Source: Telmatactis stephensoni (taxonomy: Eukaryota > Cnidaria > Anthozoa > Actiniaria > Isophelliidae). From it: DNA of 64,000 nt. The stretch is from assembly GCA_029948255.1 (NCBI GenBank), contig JALIZF010001870.1, forward strand, positions 497,001 to 561,000, in the 5' to 3' direction. This document shows, piece after piece, positions 14,401-23,588 of the stretch; position 1 is the first letter of the stretch; each line of letters opens with the position of its first letter. The position numbers and the translations under genes are program-made. The notes under the pieces were generated by a model. That model saw only the letters and a program-made list of their open reading frames with translations, was not told the origin of the DNA and made no database searches.

Positions 14401-17400
14401 TCCATACATTCAAATGAATAAATTGATATATTTTTATTTGGCACTCCTCTGAAGGGGCTTTTCAGTGTCAATCACTCCATGCTCACTACCACTACATTCA
14501 ATATACTCTACATACATCACTCAACTCTCTCTAGCTCTAGTAACTAGTAATTAACAACTGTCTTAATCTACAAAACTTATTGTAAGTTATCAAGAACTAC
14601 ACCTCCAGTCTGTGGAGACACTAAGGGGAAGTTTAGAGAACCTTCCTCTCCCCAAACTGCCGATCCATTCATAACCAATTTCTAATAGTTTATTAATTAC
14701 ACTAATAAAACAAACCTTTATGTTCTGACGATCAAACAGAAACATGGATCCATTTGGTGGTCTGAAATCATATTTCATTGCAATCAATTTCAAACATTCT
14801 GATGAATTGGAAATAGTATATTGTACAAGTCCAAGCACGTGAGAGAGGAAAGGATGGACAAGGAAGTAATTGAATTCAATAACTTCTTTATCCCTTCCTC
14901 CCTCCCTCAAAGAGATGAGCAGTGAAGAACTAAGTGATAATAATAATTATTATGTGGCTAGATAATTTCCTGAATTCTGATTGGCTAACGCATGGTCTGT
15001 ATTTGGCCATATCAGGACCGCTGTCCCGGATGAAAAGAAAAGTTTGAGTTTGGCAATGTTTCAGCGGGACTTCTCAAAGCCATATAACAAATAAGTTATT
15101 AACCTCATTTGCTCAGTCTGTATGGGAAAATATCAGACCTCGGTCTTTTTGTATAGACCTCGCTGCGCTTGGTCCATACTGTCAAGACCTCGGTCTGATA
15201 TTTTCCCATACAGACCTCGTGCTCGGTTAATAACTCTTTATTATTGATAATAAGTATTGGGAGCATATTACAAGGTCTCTATGCTCTTACAAAGCCAGAA
15301 AATTAAAATAACCTATGAAATGGAAACAACTGTTGCCAGTCGAAACTAAACTATGGGAAAAATAGTGATGACTAACCAGAAGTGACAGATGACTGACCAA
15401 ATTCTAGATTCTCCTCAAAGACCATTTCCAAAGGAGAATTTAGGATTTGATATCACTTCCTCTGTTTTAACAAAGACCTCTTCAAGAGAGAGATGTAGTT
15501 TAGAGGTTATCCTATCTATAAGATAGTAACACCAAGTTTCTTCTCCCTTGAAGTTTTAACTTAGTACTTAGCTTTCCACAACAAGGGTAAGGGTGGTATC
15601 ACTCCTGTCCCAACTTTACCCAAACAATGCTAGTACTCACATTTATACAGCTGAGTAGTCTCATATTCCCAAAGGTTCTACCACAAGGGTAGGGGTTGGT
15701 GCCACTCCTATCCCAACTTTACCCCAGCAATACTGGTACTCATAAATACAACTGAGTAGCCTCATATTCCCAAAGGTTCTACCACAAGGGTAGGGGTGGA
15801 TGCCACTCCTATCCCAACTTTACCCCAGCAATACTGGTACTCATTTATACAGCTGAGTAGTCTCAAATTCCCAAAGGTTCTACCACAAGGGTAGGGGTGC
15901 TTGGGCAGATCCAGACCAAAAGTTGACCAGTTTCCAAACTCAAGAAAGTTTGTAATATTTAGATCACTGTTCTGTAAAATTTTAAAATCCGTAGACAGTA
16001 AAATCTGAAAATCTGACAGGTTTCCGTAAACCCTTCCAAACCGGTCTGGATCTGTAACTGGGGTGGTTGCCACTCCTATCCCAATTTGATGGTCCTACTC
16101 ATTTATACCAACTGAAGCAAAGCCAAATAAAGTGTGTTGCCTGCAGTGAACATGGTGTATTAATTTATTACTCAGGGCTGTCCTTTTTTGTCGGCAACCA
16201 GCAATTTTTGCCACCTGTGAAAGGCTCAGGTTGTGGTACAGTAACTGAAAGAATCCTTGCCGTGAATTAAGAATTGTTTACTGTTTGAAATAAATGTTAG
16301 TACATGCTTACTATATCTGTCTCTGCCTGGTATTAAATCAGCTCAATCATTGAACATTTGAAAAGGAAAACCCTAATCACTGGTATTAGACAAAATAAAC
16401 CATAATCTAAGTAGTTTTTTCAGTTCCATTTGATTTTTTTCTGTGTACATGAATAAATTATGGTAAACAATTCATCTTTTGATAGAACAAAAACAAATAC
16501 TATAATCCTACCTTGTGGGAACTTTTTGAGAAAACCATGAGTTATGTCTGTCAAAGCTTATAAGAATGGACAAAACCTCCTATAATATAAAACCATAGTT
16601 AGGACCATTCACCAATCAAAAGACCCCTACTTTGGAGCTTTGAGGGGTACATTTTTAGCTGTAGACAAGAATACTTATAGAAGAATTACATAGTAGTTAT
16701 TTTGGATAAGTGGCAAGGACAATGAAAAATTCTAAATACAAAAAAAAAATCATTTGTCCATGAAAATAGTTCTTAGTATTTTGACCACAAAAATAGATGC
16801 CAAGAAATCCCTCCAAAGATGGATAAAAATGAAGGTATCCCTTGACAACAGATTGTGTTTTATAGATTGTTAATTAATTTTAGCGAGGAAATCATATTGT
16901 GTGATAGACAGAGAGACTCGATTTCAATGTCTTTTTAACACAAGATTAATTTATAAAGGCTTCCAGAATATTCCATGTTTTTGAATTCTCATCTGAAAAT
17001 TACTTTTTAAATTGTGTTCTGTCGGGGGTAAAATCTCCCAATATAAGCAATATAAGAACTGACAAGGAAATTGCTGAAAAAAATCAAATCTTTGATATGT
17101 TCTTAAGTATTTTGTTTTCCAATGAGAAAATAAATAAAAAATTAATAAACAGAAGGAAAATATGAAATTTAAGATAAAGAGTAATATGAAAGAGTGATTT
17201 TTTTTCTTAAATTTACTCTTTATAATTTTAATGAAACAGGAATTTGTCTTTAAAATGAGAGTCCATTTAATCATAAAAGTAAAATGACGGGTTTCAATAT
17301 AGTTAAAAACAGCTTTAACCAAAAGATATTGTTCTTAAATTATTTTGAAAACAATATTCAAGAAGAATTAGCTAAATGGGATGTGGCACAGAGTTGTATG

Positions 17401-18438
17401 ATAATTATATGTCAGTACAAAATTGAAAAAATATATGACACATTTCAAATGTAAATTTTTTTTTATTTACAATTAGAAGGTACTGATAACAATATTCAGA
17501 AAATGGGAATTTTTCCAATTGTGACAGCTTTCTTATTCAGTAAATAATTAAATATATATAAACACCAAGAACTTTTATGTTTTTTCTTATCATGTTTTTG
17601 GTTGGCAAAACCTTAATAATTTACCAAGAAACCCAAAGAATTTCAAATTACTATAGAAATAATGTCATTAGGAATTTCAATTATGGATTTCAAGATTGAA
17701 AAAATAAACTAGAACATGCAAGGTTTGAAGTATAATTGCAATGAGGGACTATATTAAGAAAAGTCATATAGATAAGGGATTAATATTTCTGTTTGGCAAT
17801 AAAGAAACGGATGTTTGTAAACGAGTATCTAGGACCCGTTTCTCTGGCAGGTGCAGAACACTATGAATCATAGAATCTCGTTTCTTTTGAACTCTTAAAA
17901 TGTCACTCTTGATTTGAAGTCAGAATTTTTGGTTTCGACTAAAGACACTATAAAGTACCAACAACGAATTAAAAAATAGCTATTAGGAGTTACTAAGAGG
18001 ATTGGCTGAAAGGAAAGAGCTTAAAATCGTAGCATTCGTGAGCTGGAAAGTCAGTCAGTTGAAAGTTTATAGTTATTTGAGCACTGCTCAATGTGAGTTT
18101 GTTGTCAAAAGATAACTTGGGCCTAAGAGGCGGGATAAAATTCCTAGTGTAAGAGTTTTTTGACGTGTCCAGAACATACTAGTGGTTTTCTTATCAATGG
18201 TGTAGCTGTCATAGCGGAGAGAGACAAGAACAAACGGTGAAAGCGCTATGCAAGTTTACAAGAATAACGTTGTTTCACTGCATGTCTTCAAACTCACCTC
18301 ACTCGAGTTCCATTTTAGCTTCAGTGAGGGAAATTCCTCTGCTCTTTTAATACCAGATAACTTGTCAGGCAGCACAATTTGTGTGCTGGTAGAGTTGTTA
18401 GCAAGGGAGCCAAGAAGCTCACCGGTCACTGCTGTCAT
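2499..18438 (-). CDS. CAMTA: CAMTA: calmodulin-binding transcription activator, 12 visible exons
   Basis: Nuclear transcription factor regulated by Ca2+/calmodulin. Exons read on the minus strand: 18298-18438, 16512-16579, 14716-14761, 13899-13994, 11571-11642, 11179-11293, 10248-10285, 6872-9849, 5220-5806, 4897-4961, 4163-4237, 2503-2720 (or to the stop at 2499). Every junction has GT/AG and the phases join without a break, giving about 1,500 residues (human CAMTA1 about 1,670, CAMTA2 about 1,200, from memory). Domain order: CG-1 (about 25-160), basic NLS-like stretch (about 235), acidic region (about 715-740), TIG (about 909-990), ankyrin repeats (about 1076-1180), four IQ motifs (about 1385-1480). 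The 3' end is the uncertain part: the last exon reaches a TAA at 2499-2501, but AG|GTAAGA there is also a good donor, so a further exon could exist. An ATTAAA-type signal lies near 2385 on this strand. Confidence 0.93.
2503..4961 (-). CDS. CAMTA: CAMTA IQ-motif exons 10-12 (calmodulin binding)
   Basis: Three exons (4897-4961, 4163-4237, 2503-2720) hold four IQ motifs: ALIIQEAYRSYK, AVLIQNHYRRYKQ, ALIIQNQYRAYREHE and AAIIQNQFRIYRQRR. In this family these bind calmodulin. The last exon finishes in basic residues (FMRQSSNR) resembling the conserved C-terminal helix after the IQ region, which favours the TAA at 2499 as the true stop. A spliced extra exon is not excluded. Confidence 0.88.
2832..3262. 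mobile_element. hAT-like non-autonomous element in CAMTA intron 3' flank
   Basis: Left end CAGGGGCATATCTAAGG and right end, read inverted, CAGGTGCATATCCAGG. This CAGGGGC-type end is typical of hAT-derived elements. The flanks share GTTAA. It lies in the intron between CAMTA exons 11 and 12. Confidence 0.5.
3395..4130. repeat. ACGA-rich repeat tract with a 67-bp tandem array
   Basis: A degenerate (ACGAACGA)n tract fills this part of the CAMTA intron. Within it, 3471-3710 holds about 3.5 copies of an exact 67-bp unit: the CGTACG landmark recurs at 3471, 3538, 3605 and 3672. Exon 11 starts immediately after the tract. Confidence 0.85.
4392..4511. mobile_element. MITE family A, copy 2
   Basis: Left TTTTCATGAGTGTAAAACGG and right, inverted, TTTTTGCATTAATGTGAAAACGG. 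The core shares GCCGTGACCGTGTCAGTGCC and the CTATAAAAACATTCGA segment with copy 1. Confidence 0.7.
5220..5806 (-). CDS. CAMTA: CAMTA exon 9: Ser/Pro-rich linker and pre-IQ helix
   Basis: The exon is 587 nt, entered at phase 2 and left at phase 1. It carries an acidic start (EDEDDEEVSES), a long Ser/Pro-rich linker, and at its end the EFHEFLCSSKKLLEKNFSEL segment that in CAMTAs precedes the first IQ motif. The open frame runs on past the donor into a pyrimidine-rich intron; that part is not coding. The intron downstream (about 5055-5190) is almost pure purine on the plus strand. Confidence 0.9.
5972..6385. mobile_element. Foldback element, about 415 bp, in CAMTA intron
   Basis: Two arms of about 200 bp are inverted copies: GGCCATATGCACTAACAGG at 5978 recurs inverted at about 6380. 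The centre is a tight hairpin around ATTCGTTCGGAAAAGTGCGTTGGA (two halves at 6139-6205). The ORF spanning it is a by-product. Confidence 0.8.
6423..6705. repeat. 17-bp minisatellite (ACACCTCTCTAAGACGG)
   Basis: About 14 tandem units with point variants, followed by one unit in inverted orientation (GTCCGTTTTAGAGGGG) at 6680-6700, so the array has an inverted edge. Confidence 0.9.
6757..6805. repeat. (CAT)n microsatellite
   Basis: Imperfect CAT/CAC trinucleotide run in the intron next to exon 8 of CAMTA. Confidence 0.85.
6872..9849 (-). CDS. CAMTA: CAMTA giant exon 8: activation region, TIG, ankyrin repeats
   Basis: A 2,978-nt exon begins after a CTGTAG acceptor and ends at AG|GTAAGA. It starts with a Lys-rich NLS-like segment (KRKKE) near 9700. 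It continues through Ser/Thr/Asn-rich low-complexity sequence and an acidic-hydrophobic segment (DELDYDELNIDL, near 8230-8270) likely to be the activation domain. Then come a TIG/IPT fold (SPEWSYPEGGVKVLVTG to CVFEYRA, about 7455-7705) and ankyrin repeats (GMTLMHLSAALG, TPLMWACALGQ, GRLPLQVARDRGY, about 6890-7200). A ten-residue degenerate repeat built on NGP..SQGD occupies about 8786-9020. Confidence 0.92.
9945..10130. repeat. (TGAC)n microsatellite
   Basis: Tetranucleotide ACTG/TGAC run with decayed edges in the CAMTA intron before exon 8. The ORFs across it (Ser-Val-Ser-Gln runs) are repeat translations. Confidence 0.9.
11179..16579 (-). CDS. CAMTA: CAMTA CG-1 domain exons 2-6
   Basis: Five small exons (16512-16579, 14716-14761, 13899-13994, 11571-11642, 11179-11293) encode most of the sequence-specific DNA-binding CG-1 domain. 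Diagnostic stretches in order: ILISFDRHNSWF, RPPNGSMFLFDRQ, KDGYTWKKR, REDHCKLKVYGV, VPTFHRRIYCLLQ and NPDIVLVHYLN. Each corresponds to a conserved CG-1 block. The exon with the WKKR core carries a serine run (SSSSS) where vertebrate proteins have a charged loop. No intact ORF longer than these exons is present, so an ORF-only annotation would miss this domain. Confidence 0.93.
11995..12225. repeat. Two-copy tandem duplication, about 110 bp unit
   Basis: The segment starting GACATTTTGACTGAAATTTG and ending near TTTTGTTA occurs twice in a row with about 85% similarity by eye. Confidence 0.6.
12410..12552. mobile_element. MITE family A, copy 3
   Basis: Starts CAGATTTCATGAGTGTGAAA and ends with an inverted GTTTTCACAGTCATACAAAAT; core GTGTCAGTACC as in the other copies. 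Confidence 0.65.
13455..13795. repeat. Inverted pair and CATAAGTGGACA-rich repeats
   Basis: GTCCTGTGATAGATCC (13459) is inverted at 13563. It is followed by short repeats of CCCATAAGTGGACACCTC and two copies of a ~110-bp block containing CCCTTGGTCCCTTCTCCT. Confidence 0.6.
14023..14112. mobile_element. 90-bp hairpin element
   Basis: GCTTCTTTGAGTGTGAATTT is mirrored by AAATTCACACTCAAAGAAGC. The two arms (about 37 bp) meet almost directly, so the DNA can extrude a long perfect stem. It lies 29 bp upstream of CAMTA exon 4. Confidence 0.8.
14195..14420. repeat. Degenerate (ATTC)n / (ATCC)n tract
   Basis: CATTCATTCATCCATC-type tetranucleotide runs in the CAMTA intron. The His/Ser/Ile-rich ORFs here are repeat translations. 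Confidence 0.85.
15094..15236. mobile_element. Inverted-repeat element with TTATTAACC ends
   Basis: GTATGGGAAAATATCAGACC (left) is mirrored by GGTCTGATATTTTCCCATAC (right), with AGTTATTAACC / GGTTAATAACT as ends. The centre reads ACCTCGCTGCGCTTGGTCC. Confidence 0.75.
15575..16115. repeat. 101-bp tandem repeat, about 3.3 units plus a split unit
   Basis: The landmark CCACAAGGGTAGGGGT recurs at 15681, 15782 and 15883 (period 101), with a diverged unit before 15681. The last unit is split by the inserted element at about 15904-16058 and resumes with GCCACTCCTATCCCAA at 16070. Confidence 0.88.
15904..16058. mobile_element. Small hAT-like element inserted in the 101-bp array
   Basis: Ends CAGATCCAGACC and GGTCTGGATCTG are inverted. 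Flanks read GGGTGCTTG and GGGTGGTTG, an 8- to 9-bp near-duplication, as expected for hAT-type insertion. The array on both sides shows the empty site. Confidence 0.65.
16580..18297. other. CAMTA intron 1, no feature recognised
   Basis: AT-rich intron between the first CG-1 exon and exon 2. The ORFs are lysine/phenylalanine-rich noise without splice support. Confidence 0.6.
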
Positions 18439-18462
18439 ACCAGAATAGCCAAGGAGATGAGT
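18298..18462 (-). CDS. CAMTA: CAMTA first recognised coding exon (start of CG-1 domain)
   Basis: The exon ends in the motif LKWNSSE followed by a GTGAGT donor, matching the CG-1 start (RWNTNE in vertebrates). An ATG at 18436-18438 opens the frame, and the frame is closed by TAG just upstream. That same TTTTTAG at 18463-18469 could instead be a 3' splice site. A short upstream exon, 18530-18544, would then supply an in-frame ATG and four more codons before a weaker GTGATG donor. Both starts are compatible with the sequence; the longer one needs a 67-bp intron. Confidence 0.75.
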
Positions 18463-18639
18463 CTAAAAAGTCTCCAAAATTTCTCATGTAGAAAGCCTTT
18501 GAATCACTGAAACTCCAAAAACACATCACCTGCTCCTTACTCATGCTAAATGGAAGCTCATCAGGTCCACCTCGAGCTGTCTTGCAGCTCGTATAAAGTT
18601 TAAAACCAGCAGTTTAGGACTCATGACTTTTCTCGCTTT

Positions 18640-18690
18640 CACCTGCCGCCATTTTGGAAGCAAATAATATTTTGGTGACGTCACGCCCGC
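18640..18690 (-). promoter_or_regulatory. Candidate CAMTA promoter with CRE and YY1-like sites
   Basis: About 100-250 bp upstream of the first coding exon lie a palindromic TGACGTCA (18676-18683) and, 20 bp closer to the gene, CCAAAATGGCGGC read on the minus strand (18645-18656). This is the classic CRE plus YY1-type arrangement of TATA-less animal promoters. The ATG inside the YY1-like motif would open a 12-codon upstream ORF if transcription begins upstream of it. Confidence 0.45.
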
Positions 18691-18699
18691 AGTTTAGCG

Positions 18700-20290
18700 T
18701 CTCTGCGGCAAGGCCCCTGAATGAAAATTTGATCTCGGGACTTCGAGGATTGCCGATTTATGGATCTTTTTTCCAAAAAAATCTCCAAACATATATTAAT
18801 AATAACACCTCCTCTCGAGCCTCCAAATTTTCATTTTATCATCTAGGCACAAATTGTCCTTCAAAGGGCAATTTTATGACGAGTTTATAATGAATAATGT
18901 CTCCGGCCCACGCAGTTCTTTAGACTGAAAGATGGTGAATATATTTATTCATCTTACTGTAAACAAACTTAAGCCCAATAGAAAAGAGACAATATAGAAG
19001 GATTTAAATTGAGAATAGAGTCTTAAAAAGAGGGATTTCTGCTTCGAAAACGAGTGCCGGATTCGTTAGTACAAAGTTCGCGCCCTTTCACTTGTTTCTC
19101 TGAGGCCCCTTTTGGAAGCGTTTCAATTGAAATTTCCAACTTGTTATCGAAATCTTTACCAACTTTATAAATATATTATATTACATAGACATCTCTTAAT
19201 TTGAATTCCTTTGTTTTCTAGATTTTAGTAGCTTCGTATTCATCTATCGCCAATATGCACTTTGATCAACCTCAGTCCGAAATTAATCAGACTTTGGCGA
19301 AAAAGGGGCAAAAAAGACGGTTGACAATATGATACTATTGTTTTGCCCATACTTGACACTCTAGCTGATACAAGAACAAGAAAGGAAAAGATAATAGCTT
19401 TTTATTCGTCCAGAGAGCTAAGATCAATTCAAAGGTTTCTTCCCTACTCAACATGCAGCTATTGAGGTATATTAAAAGTATACATCCTCGAAAGTCCGCT
19501 TTTAATTATTTTCCAATCAATCGTTTTATATTATACCTTGCGGTATATTTGAGCTCAATGTTGTGATAAAAACAATATTTCATTCTAAGAGCTTCTATGG
19601 GCCACGAGGGAGACGTCGACAATAAGAGCACTTTTACGGAAATGCGTGCAGTCAAAGCTCGTTATTTTGAACGACAATAGGGCACAAAAGTTTTAGAAAA
19701 ATCGGAAAATCCGTACGTTTTGAATAAAGGACCATAAAGGAATCACTTTCAGATAGATAGCGTTCTCTGCCCTTCCCCCTCTCACTCAAAATGTTGAGCT
19801 TGGTTCACAACCTCGTCTGCAACATAGGTTAACTTCTGGTACAACATTGACGTAGGGAGAGAAGGGCATATTTATGATAAAGGAGTGAGACAAATCGCAA
19901 CTTTATTTGTATCAATATTGTTACTGTCTGAAGTATTGTATCCGCAATGTTGCTCGGATGTATACCCAATTGATCTCTTCAATACAATACAATGTCGAAA
20001 ACAGTTCATTTTCAATTAGATTTCCTGTCGATACACGATTATCGGATATATCATCTTGATATAGTTATATTTCGAACATTTGGTTTCTTCAAACTAGTTT
20101 GTATTTGTCAGTAAAAGCCGGGTTCCAATAATTCAGCATAAAACTGAATGCAAACATAAAAACTATCGTTTTTATAATTTTCATCCCATTAATTCTTAAT
20201 TAAAAATCAATGAATTCCGATCCCGTCACGAACGCCTCAGTTGAATCTTCATAAAGGTTAGTCGTGCACGCGAAAAACTGATGGCAAAAA
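18700..20290. other. Intergenic region upstream of CAMTA
   Basis: No gene, RNA or clear repeat recognised; moderately AT-rich. Confidence 0.5.
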
Positions 20291-20398
20291 CATAGTGCAG
20301 ATTACGTATGAGTGTGAAAAGGACCGCGCCGTGCCGTGACCGTGTCGTGTCAGTGCCGCGTTTCCTATCAAAACACACTCATACAAAATCTGCACTAC
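20291..20398. mobile_element. MITE family A, copy 4
   Basis: Ends TAGTGCAGATTACGTATGAG and, inverted, TAGTGCAGATTTTGTATGAG. The core GCCGTGCCGTGACCGTGTC matches copy 2. Confidence 0.7.
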
Positions 20399-20469
20399 AT
20401 TGATTTCCGCTCGCATTCTAAGTCGGTCGGTACTCGCTCCTTGGGCTTCCTGTGGCGGATGTCGCACAT

Positions 20470-20790
20470 AAAGTCGACAAAAAGTATTATATGTAACTGA
20501 TGTGATTGATTTGAAATCGCCCTCACTAATTGGAGTTCTCTCTCGATAACTTGAATCTCCAAGGTAAAATAAAACAATAGCTACCGGAGTTATATGAGTT
20601 ATAATCTGAAAGAACTCGCGGGAGAAAGGGGGTACAAGAACAAAAATAAGGAGCCAGGTGTAAGGTGCTCGTATTTTGATTTGGTAACTAAGAAAATTAC
20701 CATGCAAAATCACTTGTAGATGCTGTGGCTCACTTCAATCCTCGCAATTATAGTTAAAGTTATATTTTCCTTAGTTTTTGTGTAAGGTAA
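20470..20790. repeat. Dispersed repeat B, copy 1 (second copy at 42541-42960)
   Basis: From TATGTAACTGATGTGAT to TATATTTTCCTTAGTTTTTG this matches 42541-42960 block by block, including GGTAACTAAGAAAAT and GATGCTGTGGCTCACTT. This copy lacks the palindrome present in the other and so shows its empty site. Confidence 0.7.
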
Positions 20791-21356
20791 TATATGATAA
20801 TGAGTATAAAACAAAGAAAATTAGATAAAAACTGAACCAAGGATAAAATTATACAACATCATAGATATACACTATACCACTGGTAAAACATTTAATTAAA
20901 ATATTCAGGCCCGTTCTACATAGTCCGAAGGCAGAACTCGAGGAGTGCGATAAAACGTCCGTGCATCAGTATTGGTATAACCATAATCAGATGATATAGC
21001 CCTTGGATAGCCCCATGTATGCACAATCTTTTTTCATTATGCTAATTATAGCAGCCATTCAGTTTTTGATGATTACTGAACGTCTTAGGGTACAAACACT
21101 AGAGTGAAAAATCCTTTCTTTTCCATTGTTTAATAGCACTCTAAAAGCTTGCAACATAAATAGTACTAACTGGCGGTTCCTATCGAAAGTGAAGTGCTGC
21201 GATCTGTAAACACAGTGAAGTTCCTTCGAATATGAAGACAAACAACAGAATAAATTAAAACCCAATATTAAAATTAAAGTCATTAGTTTTAGATTTATTC
21301 TGTTGTCAATAGATAAGCTATTTCTTATATTCATGCTGGAATTTTTGCAAACAATT

Positions 21357-22059
21357 GATCTCGAGTATATTAAGGCCTGGGTCAATCGTTAATTACTTAA
21401 AATTCGGATAAAAATTATTTTGAAGACATAGAGCATCTAAATCAACTTTTTTCCTCGATAAGTTACTAAACTCGACGTCCTTAATTTTTTTAGGGTATGT
21501 TTATGATGTCACGTGACCTGATGACGTCACAGTGATCAAATATTGTGTTGTAAACTTCAAAGCAAAATGCGGTCGCGGGTATTACTAAATACTTCAAAGT
21601 AACCATGCTTAACTGTGAGCCTGAATGTGCTTCACAACATACAGCCCGAAAAACTTGTCATCTACTTTACATTGTTGAGTTTTTCCATTTTTAAAAGAAA
21701 TACGTAAAAGTCACGTGACCTGTTTTGGGCTTTATCTCACTAAAGAAAAACTGTAGTCAGGTTTTCCGGGTTGTTTGTTTGGAAGCACATTAAGGCTCAT
21801 AGTTAAGCATGGTTACTTTCAAGACTGGGGTTATACCCACGACCGCATTTTGCTTTGAAGTTTACAATACAATATTTGATCACTGTGACGTCATCAGGTC
21901 ACGTGACACCTTAAAAGTACCCTCAAAAAATTAAGGACGTCGAGTTTAGTAACTTATAGAAGGAAAACGTTCATTTAGATGTTCTTTGTCTTCAAAATAT
22001 TTTTTTATCCAAAATTTATAAAATCAGCGATTGACCCAGGCCTTAATATACTCGAGATA
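21357..22059. mobile_element. Foldback element, about 700 bp
   Basis: Starts ATCTCGAGTATATTAAGGCC and ends with the inverse at 22030-22059. The arms of about 300 bp stay similar throughout, for example CACGTGACCTGATGACGTCA versus TGACGTCATCAGGTCACGTG, around a loop of about 100 bp. No coding capacity. Confidence 0.88.
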
Positions 22060-22123
22060 TCTTGTAATGACAAAACAAACAACATGAGAACGTATATGTA
22101 CAGTTTATTATAATCAATAACAT

Positions 22124-22575
22124 GAGGGTCTCAATGGGGGGGGGGTATCAGTCACGACTCACGCTTAAAAAAATCGCTTTTTCACGACTCACGGTTAATT
22201 TTTCCGAATCACGGTTAACTTAGGCGTTTTGAAAAATTTTCCGATATAGCATGAAGAAAAAATTCGTTTTGAATTGAATTGCTGAGACGCCTGGACAAAG
22301 ACCACCAAGAGTGACATAGTGAGCGCCTGGCTGACGCCTAGTCAACTCGCCCAGGAAGACCAGGCAACGCTCAAATGTCATTGGTCTCACGCCCCAGCGC
22401 CACAGGAAAGTTCACCTAGACTTTAGATCACTTAAATGCACTATAAAAAAACGAAAATCACGGCTCACGCTACAAAAATTATTCACGGCTCACGATTACT
22501 TTTTTCGAATTTTCACGACTCACGGATAATTTTTTAAGCGTTTCACGACTCACGCTTAACCCCATTGAGACCCTC
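22124..22575. mobile_element. TIR element with CACGACTCACG subrepeats, TSD TAACAT
   Basis: Ends GAGGGTCTCAATGGGG and CCCCATTGAGACCCTC. The direct flank TAACAT occurs at 22118-22123 and 22576-22581. Inside each end are repeats of TCACGACTCACG(G)TTAA in mirrored orientation. Confidence 0.85.
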
Positions 22576-22737
22576 TAACATGTAACAAGAGAGCTCTCTT
22601 GCATGTAAACAGTAATTGTAATTTAAACATTTTTGCCTCGTCGGGCGATATATTCCGTGTCAACGTAGACCCAACGACACAATCTGGCAGATAATTCAGT
22701 GAAATCGTCTCTGCATCAGGTATAGAACCTTCTTCAA

Positions 22738-23494
22738 ATGCCTTTCAAGAACAAAGAATCCCCTTCGATCAGAACGCGATCTACAGTCTCTGTTGTCCAA
22801 GTCGAAATATCACAAGAATTAGCACATAACAAAGTTGAAAGACTTATAAAAGCACACTGTCTTCCTCTAGAAAATGTCGCTAAAAACGACTATCACCTTG
22901 ATGAATCACTTCCTCGAGTAAATAGAGTCGCAATTAAACATGATTGCTGTAAACCCACCTTGACAAAGACAAGAGAAAGACCCCGGGGGGGGGGGGGGGG
23001 GGGGGGGGACTCCGATCGGAAATGGACGGGGATGCTCGTCGTACCTTTTAGGGGTCAAAATCAGCGATCTGGTACCTTTTAGGGTGTCCCAGACTTTAGT
23101 GGACTACTAGAGACCTAGCTGGTACCTTTTAGGGTAATTTTTTCCTCCATCAATGATTAAATACTGGAAACAAAGATCGGATTGCTCGACCATCAAATTG
23201 TTCGTATATAAATAGACACAATTGATCGCTTGATTGACTAAAATATGCAAAATGTCAAATTTAGTGTTTTCGAGTTGGTACCTTTTAGGGGTAAAAACAT
23301 GTATTGCCACGCCCACCCGGATATGACTTTTTAAAATTTTTCGTTTTTAAAATTTCCGACGAGCATCCCCGTCCTCTTATATATAGGAGTCCCCCCCCCC
23401 CCCGGGAAAGACTAAGAGAAGAAGAGAACGACCATGTGGCTTATGGCATTCATCAGTTTGCGATAGCCGCTGATTACGTACATTGCAGGCGCTA
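22738..23494 (+). pseudogene. Open reading frame interrupted by an inserted element
   Basis: An ATG at 22738, with an in-frame TAG 15 bp upstream, opens 82 codons of ordinary-looking protein (no low complexity). The frame is broken at 22982 by the 425-bp element. Downstream of the element the same frame continues from 23413 for about 27 codons to TAA at 23492-23494. Removing the element together with one copy of its 6-bp duplication leaves the frame intact, about 109 codons. I recognise no domain, signal peptide or membrane segment. It could be a single-exon gene, an exon, or a chance ORF; the frame continuity across the insertion argues against chance. Confidence 0.45.
22982..23406. mobile_element. 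425-bp element with poly-G/poly-C termini, TSD AAAGAC
   Basis: Left end CCCGGGG(n)GACTCC, right end GGAGTC(C)nGGG. Subterminal GACGGGGATGCTCGTCG is inverted at both ends. The interior carries GGTACCTTTTAGGGG four times. AAAGAC flanks both sides (22976-22981, 23407-23412). Confidence 0.87.
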
Positions 23495-23510
23495 AAATTC
23501 CGACATCGCT

Positions 23511-23588
23511 AGCGCGTCCTAGCCTCCTCCGCAGGCAACTGTTCGCTTTTTCGCAAAAGGTTGCCTGCGGAGGAGGCTAAGCGCGTCC
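23511..23588. mobile_element. 60-bp hairpin MITE with 9-bp TSD
   Basis: TAGCCTCCTCCGCAGGCAAC at 23520 is mirrored at 23560-23579 with a 20-bp loop. AGCGCGTCC occurs directly on each side (23511-23519 and 23580-23588). Confidence 0.88.
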
